The translations under genes were made by a program, and so were the position numbers. A model generated the notes under the pieces. It ran no database searches and had not been told where the DNA came from. It saw only the letters and a list, made by a program, of their open reading frames with translations. This document shows, in pieces, positions 46,401-46,799 of a stretch of 46,799 nt of DNA. Each line of letters opens with the position of its first letter. The first letter of the stretch is position 1. The stretch is from Atopobiaceae bacterium (GTDB lineage: Bacteria; Actinomycetota; Coriobacteriia; Coriobacteriales; Atopobiaceae), in the NCBI GenBank assembly GCA_017510785.1, contig JAFWMH010000008.1:1-46799 (forward strand), given 5' to 3'.

Positions 46401-46799
46401 GGCGTGTATGGTGGCATGGAGTTCACGAACGGCGTGGCCGAGTTCACGCTCAAGGACGGTCAGACGAAGACGGCCTCGGGCCTGGCCCAGGGCATTGGCT
46501 ACACCGTTGCCGAGGCATACGATGGTGCGTTCGTCACCACGTACGAGCACGAGACCGGAACCATTGAGAAAGGCATAACGAGGACGGCAGCCTTTGCCAA
46601 CACTCGCAAGACGGGCGAGCTAGAGGTGAGCAAGGAGGTCGTCTCCGACGCCGCGGCCGACAAGACGCTCGGCTTCGCCTTCACCGTCGAGCTCTCCGAC
46701 AAGACGATATCCGGCACCTTCGGCGACATGGCGTTCGAGGACGGCGTCGCGCGCGTCACCCTCAAGGGCGGCGAGTCCAAGAGGGCCACGGGCCTTCCC
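34488..46799 (+). CDS. Giant repeat adhesin with choice-of-anchor-A-like domain and CnaB-like units (3' end beyond window)
   Basis: An exported surface protein, open for 4,104 codons to the window edge. A signal peptide (basic start, then LLALLLTVTMVSSN, cleavage near AYA-AEL) is followed by an acidic Glu/Asp/Ser region (to ~165), several beta-domains, and a segment at about residues 910-1180 matching the choice-of-anchor-A type (VLWNFPYATSVEINRFAG, YAPNAKVTC). From residue ~1185 a pilin-isopeptide-linkage-type domain (TYTVKEVKENKEGIVYDEH) begins, then CnaB-like ~105-residue units from residue ~1300. Each unit carries Lys (V-x-K), Glu (YTVTE) and Asn (F-x-N-T-R) at positions that could form isopeptide bonds. 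Cell-wall anchor and stop are not seen. All 27 unit starts I located are in one frame. Confidence 0.93.
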   Translation, partial: MKTNKQKKQQALSLTELGRRLLALLLTVTMVSSNTPLAYAAELDGGAERSTPTVVDEGVVGQNEEAPVDAVEQQTLDGEASSDSETPSEEGGDADVGDADPGDSSGSADVADDEEQAEPKKESDGEAESEVKEEADAKEEKMEKEEKEPEAEVIDPNDEKSNGQVEIGLAFEHAYIHYKGQAIGAPTSSIGVPAHKEFAFAATADEGCELSEVKATLDGEDMVLEPNDKGLYVVDAEHVVQGLRVSVVAKDDPFKAESKMSDITVERNAKETFEYEDTSVKVTAKLTDPAALPADVEFRVTPISESSVDYNYAAYLDALNRNAEEGKEYTSKNTLVYDVAFLTPKKDEDGKAIEGEWIEVQLEEGRVQLSFEFKKAQLSEQIEAEDSSNIEINHLPLKDSVRASVDSTAEATNISADDVIVEAPITQSVDVDNESAQLSLSSLSPIAFTDFSAAEQAAMDEGAYPLTVSFVDANGDPVNPGSLDKTYMAVVKVAHSGSQEYAIVGIDPVAEKTYAITDLAYDWWSAGHKFTEGDTVESVDVYAGDSLATQFGAMQYNATQIRNGSFVNGQYFLNVVANDDAARITFKMLDPSVNTLTARVQFVQDDKTTLMDALDPQLTSDVYAVAKITTKEDGDKGKAIGYSIVKIAGGDLNANREATVTFGDFQLCDDNGNPTGQTLPYNSKNFNADVSLYTKQNGEVTSLNDAMNNAERSVEGYDFVSNDESTDEQGNTTAEIKLRKLLTKKLYYNVELKDEVNLPNESYYLLVKLTHRTGGDSYAMQKLAFTDGVANVGPLTEWKDSQGNNKQETFTGNEQGRDSYIVVSTNANLSVRDAINGNNCTKLDGSNLYQNKVTIKHGEVQTQTDEATRTKSYNQTITIANFLSPFEYIGYEDLLGNAKYFGIVANKWNMVGNDSETNFAVKTIRFNGGQTGNAGGGKINYETGEDARQPIFVGNVELGNGVSRVRIKSDPTDLYCPESVGNQFEHESGPSAITVHPTSREEVDAYVDSMIEGIRSTSEYLVTLNSYNSDVVQYGNGQITLDFTAYPAGTYCVNVDNPQLLSAMRQTSGLTIKKNPDQFIVMNSTTTGSIAVDKYYIQNGSYGADTTSIMNGGSENASLAGSSVLWNFPYATSVEINRFAGIVYAPNAKVTCPATSGGWVVANEVQTGDEWHSIWHKFNHKYAKTTAKITATKLLNNVAPGENFFKFQIKEGDTVIQTVRNDGDGNVAFNITYGEEGTHTYTVKEVKENKEGIVYDEHEFTVTVVVTKNEATQTYKATVTYGEGANRTFSNSTTSEDSGPLKVKKTVVSQQASDATLDFNFTVTLGDSNISGAYGDMTFTNGVATFALKGGEEKVATGLPIGTTYTVTEDAAEGFETEKSGDTGTIASAMSTADFTNTRQEVNGGLKVRKSVTINGEAVTAESAGRLAGTYTFGIFTDAQCETPLTIDGAAKTVSIAIGTDGAQATSEEVSGLAPGDYWIREVAPNNGSAPVRNPVKVTVVAGKTGDEAAIASFTNNIELGDLEVSKTVASALAADQQLEFSFTVKLTGEGASTINGTYGQMNFTNGEATFTLKHAEKKTASGLPKGLHYIVTETAVDGFDSSAAKAEGSIESGKTTAAFTNTRQTGELKVKKTVSSSDDADKNLKFAFTVTLAQGSGANQAPLSGTFGEGENAVTFNSDGKATFELKHGETKTITGLPVGTSYTVTETSKTDFVTTIGSGTVTGAIATETPLVEFVNTRVEKGDLIVAKTVSSALGADQQKEFTFEVTLSDTSIGGSAGKKYGEMTFKNGVATFKLKGGDTKTATGLPAGITYTVTETSAEGFTTTKSGETGTITDRTARTAAFVNTRETGSLEVSKELVSQATADSSKSFSFTVQLDPKLSGTFGTGENAAAFDADGKTTFELKGGESKKIDGLPTSVKYKVTEVAETGFTTTSDAAQGTISSGTATAEFTNTRKTGDLEISKTVVSDAAADHNLEFTFNIVLDGAPITGEYSGVAFMNGAATVTLKGGDTKTIEGLPTGVTYTVTEVAAAGFVTDPENRVATGTIADAKSTAAFTNTRETGELEVKKSVTSHTKADKNKEFSFKVTLSDTTINGAYGEGGMEFTNGVAEFTLKNNESKKATGLPTGITYTVQETLVDGFITAPAEGTATGTISTSGAVEQYTNARNEGGLLVTKTVDSPVAADDDVEFDFTVTLSDTTINGEYGDMTFADGVAQFKLKHGGTAQATGLPQGITYTVEEASNSSFTTESANANGTIGADAITAAFTNTRKTGNLEISKQLITNVAANADQVFTFTVTLSDTTITGTFGDMEFASGVATVTMQGSQLAGGSKKTATGLPAGITYTVTEATDSCFTPEQGTVEGTIVAGQTAAAAFKNTRNTGSVKVSKEIVSQRAADADQEFIFTVTLSDKTILGNFGGEHGMNFNNGVATVTLKGGEWATATGLPTGITYTVTEEPAAGFITSSEGATGTIASELREASFTNTRETGNLEVAKTVVSDAAADANQEFTFTVTLGDTTINGKFGGMTFTNGVAHVTLKGGESATASGLPTDVTYTVVETPNGDFDTASEHASGTIGANATSKASFTNSRKTGELEVAKTVTSSTASDKTRDFNFTVTLSDVAIAGTYGDMKFEAGVATFKLKDGQSKKATELPTGITYTVTEEGADGFITTSTGATGEITTTAATATFTNTKDEGGLVVSKEVVSAAAADKDVEFTLTVTLDDTKINGAYGAMTFTDGVATVTLKDGESKAAEGLPTGVHYTVTEAAADGFTNTAKTGDMGTIGDEASVAKFTNTREVGNLTVSKALVSDVTADADRMFTFTVTLSDTTISGTFGAITFAEGVATVNLKGGASATATGLPTGITYTVEEAANDAFNTTQEGESGTIATDGAQATFINTHTTGELTVSKEVISDAAADEKQTFAFTVTLTGAPITGTFGGMTFSNGVAHLTLKGGESATATGLPSGVTYTVEETPVGGFTTNATNATGTTVADGTVEAKFTNTRTTGDLAVTKSVASSTAADLTKDFDFRVELSDTTINGTYGYMRFENGVATFNLKHGERALATGLPTGIGYTVTESGADGYVVTKSGETGTIAVGEQTAAFTNTKAEGGLIVSKTVESDISGDLTKMFGFTVTLNDTSVNGKYGDVTFTDGVAEFTLANNQSKSITGLAEGISYRVTEAADGQFVTEYTGEVGTIAKNETKTASFTNTRKTGELEVSKTLVSDAAADKDKNFTFAVRLDQPLSGTYGDITFTEGEATVSLKGGASAKATGLPVGITYTITETAIAGLTPSATVASGTIFETKSLETFTNTRETGDLTVSKRVVSEAAADRDKVFAFTVELSDKTISKKYGDMTFANGVATVELKGGESKTATGLPTGVTYKVTEAADDGFDTEATGADGTISTTASTAAFANTRKTGGLSVSKTVSSSTARDHSKKFRFTVTLSDTSIGGDEGKAYGDMTFKRGVATFELADGETATATGLPTGVGYSVVEKAADGFVTTKTGDTGSITTTPATAAFANSRDEGGLEVTKTVEGATAAESGQAFTFTVTLDDEGVTGTYGDMTFESGVATFELRSGGTARATGLPKGVGYSVAEEPVEGYATASQHATGTIGDEASVAAFTNTRETGDLTVSKAVVSDAAADKTRGFDFTIELSDKTIAGEYGDMTFDAGVAHVTLKGGESKGATGLPTGVTYKVTEAQATGFTTASEGAEGAISKNASEAKFTNTREVGDLTVSKAVVSDAAADAERTFELTVRLSDETISGTFGGMTFTNGVATVTLKGDESATATGLPTGVAYEVTEVTDAGFTAGSTGATGTIATTASTAAFTNTRKTGSLTVEKTVQSSTITDKTSKSFTFKITLHDDTITNTYGGVSFVGGVATITLKDGESKTIDGLPIDVAYTVEELGATGFVVTKTGDTGTIAQAGSTASFTNTKDEGGLIVSKSVTSPIAADKTKDFAFTVTLNDTTVNGVYGGMEFTNGVAEFTLKDGQTKTASGLAQGIGYTVAEAYDGAFVTTYEHETGTIEKGITRTAAFANTRKTGELEVSKEVVSDAAADKTLGFAFTVELSDKTISGTFGDMAFEDGVARVTLKGGESKRATGLP
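38382..46799 (+). repeat. At least 26 complete CnaB-like domain repeats (~316 bases each) plus a cut one
   Basis: Measured at the Leu (or Val/Thr-position equivalent) codon of the unit-start motif G-x-L-x-V-x-K, units begin at 38388, 38703, 39054, 39372, 39723, 40047, 40368, 40683, 41004, 41313, 41640, 41958, 42270, 42579, 42891, 43200, 43512, 43821, 44133, 44439, 44748, 45069, 45378, 45687, 45996, 46308 and 46620. Spacing is 306-351 bases, mean 316.6. The second unit is divergent (GGLKVRKSVTINGEAV). From about 42.2 kb onward, unit types recur every fourth unit. The common core is NGVATxxLKGGESKTATGLP followed by YTVTE and FTNTRKTG. Confidence 0.92.

Noticed and set aside
38382..46799. CRISPR-like or satellite DNA array
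   Set aside because: The period is ~316 bases and in frame, with protein motifs conserved better than DNA. These are domain repeats, not spacers and direct repeats.

Overview
The window looks like chromosome of a high-GC, anaerobic-type actinobacterium, most likely of the class Coriobacteriia. I infer this from overall protein resemblance, the mix of actinobacterial codon use with Firmicutes-like gene order (tmk-holB-ricT...rsmI), and secreted ChW-repeat and isopeptide-repeat surface proteins typical of gut Gram-positives. I have no 16S rRNA or other marker here, so genus is not claimed. No tRNA, rRNA, CRISPR array, complete insertion sequence or prophage was seen.

Layout. 1-262 is non-coding and opens with a striking 71-base hairpin. 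263-9.1 kb holds a tyrosine/serine phosphatase (minus strand) divergent from proA, then pcrA/uvrD helicase, an MscS channel, NhaA with a coupled small protein, and an aspartate-type aminotransferase, closed by a terminator. 9.3-14.5 kb is a tight run: TPR membrane protein, STAS anti-sigma antagonist, TatB-like, TatC, and a topoisomerase I of archaeal/TopoIII type. 14.6-20.25 kb is the replication/RNA cluster tmk-holB-ricT-...-rsmI, interrupted by a GH5 glucanase-like protein that lacks its nucleophile and is translationally coupled to rsmI. 20.3-26.3 kb has a HerA-like ATPase, a decayed Rpn nuclease remnant, a hotdog thioesterase, two lipoproteins and a nucleosidase/phosphorylase-like protein. 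26.3-29.1 kb (minus) is a secreted ChW-repeat GH5 cellulase with a CBM2-like tail. 29.2-32.0 kb has an AAA-CYTH fusion and metG, ended by a textbook terminator.

From 32.3 kb to the window end is a two-gene surface operon: a 711-residue exported protein with a C-terminal membrane anchor, then a giant exported adhesin that starts at 34488 and is still open after 4,104 codons. Its first ~1,190 residues carry a signal peptide, an acidic stretch, adhesin-like domains and a choice-of-anchor-A-like domain. The rest is a pilin-isopeptide-type domain and at least 26 complete ~105-residue CnaB-like units. The later units show a four-unit higher-order periodicity and patchy GC content. This is the most unusual part of the window.

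Regulation. Many genes are preceded by a short GCTATACT/GCTACAAT-type -10 element 30-50 bases before the start codon, usually without a recognisable -35. One promoter (25324-25352) has a near-consensus -35, 17-base spacer and perfect TATAAT, and drives a leader-peptide ORF whose stop overlaps the start of a lipoprotein gene. Several units end in hairpins that share a GACACTCTCC...GTCTCA-like core.
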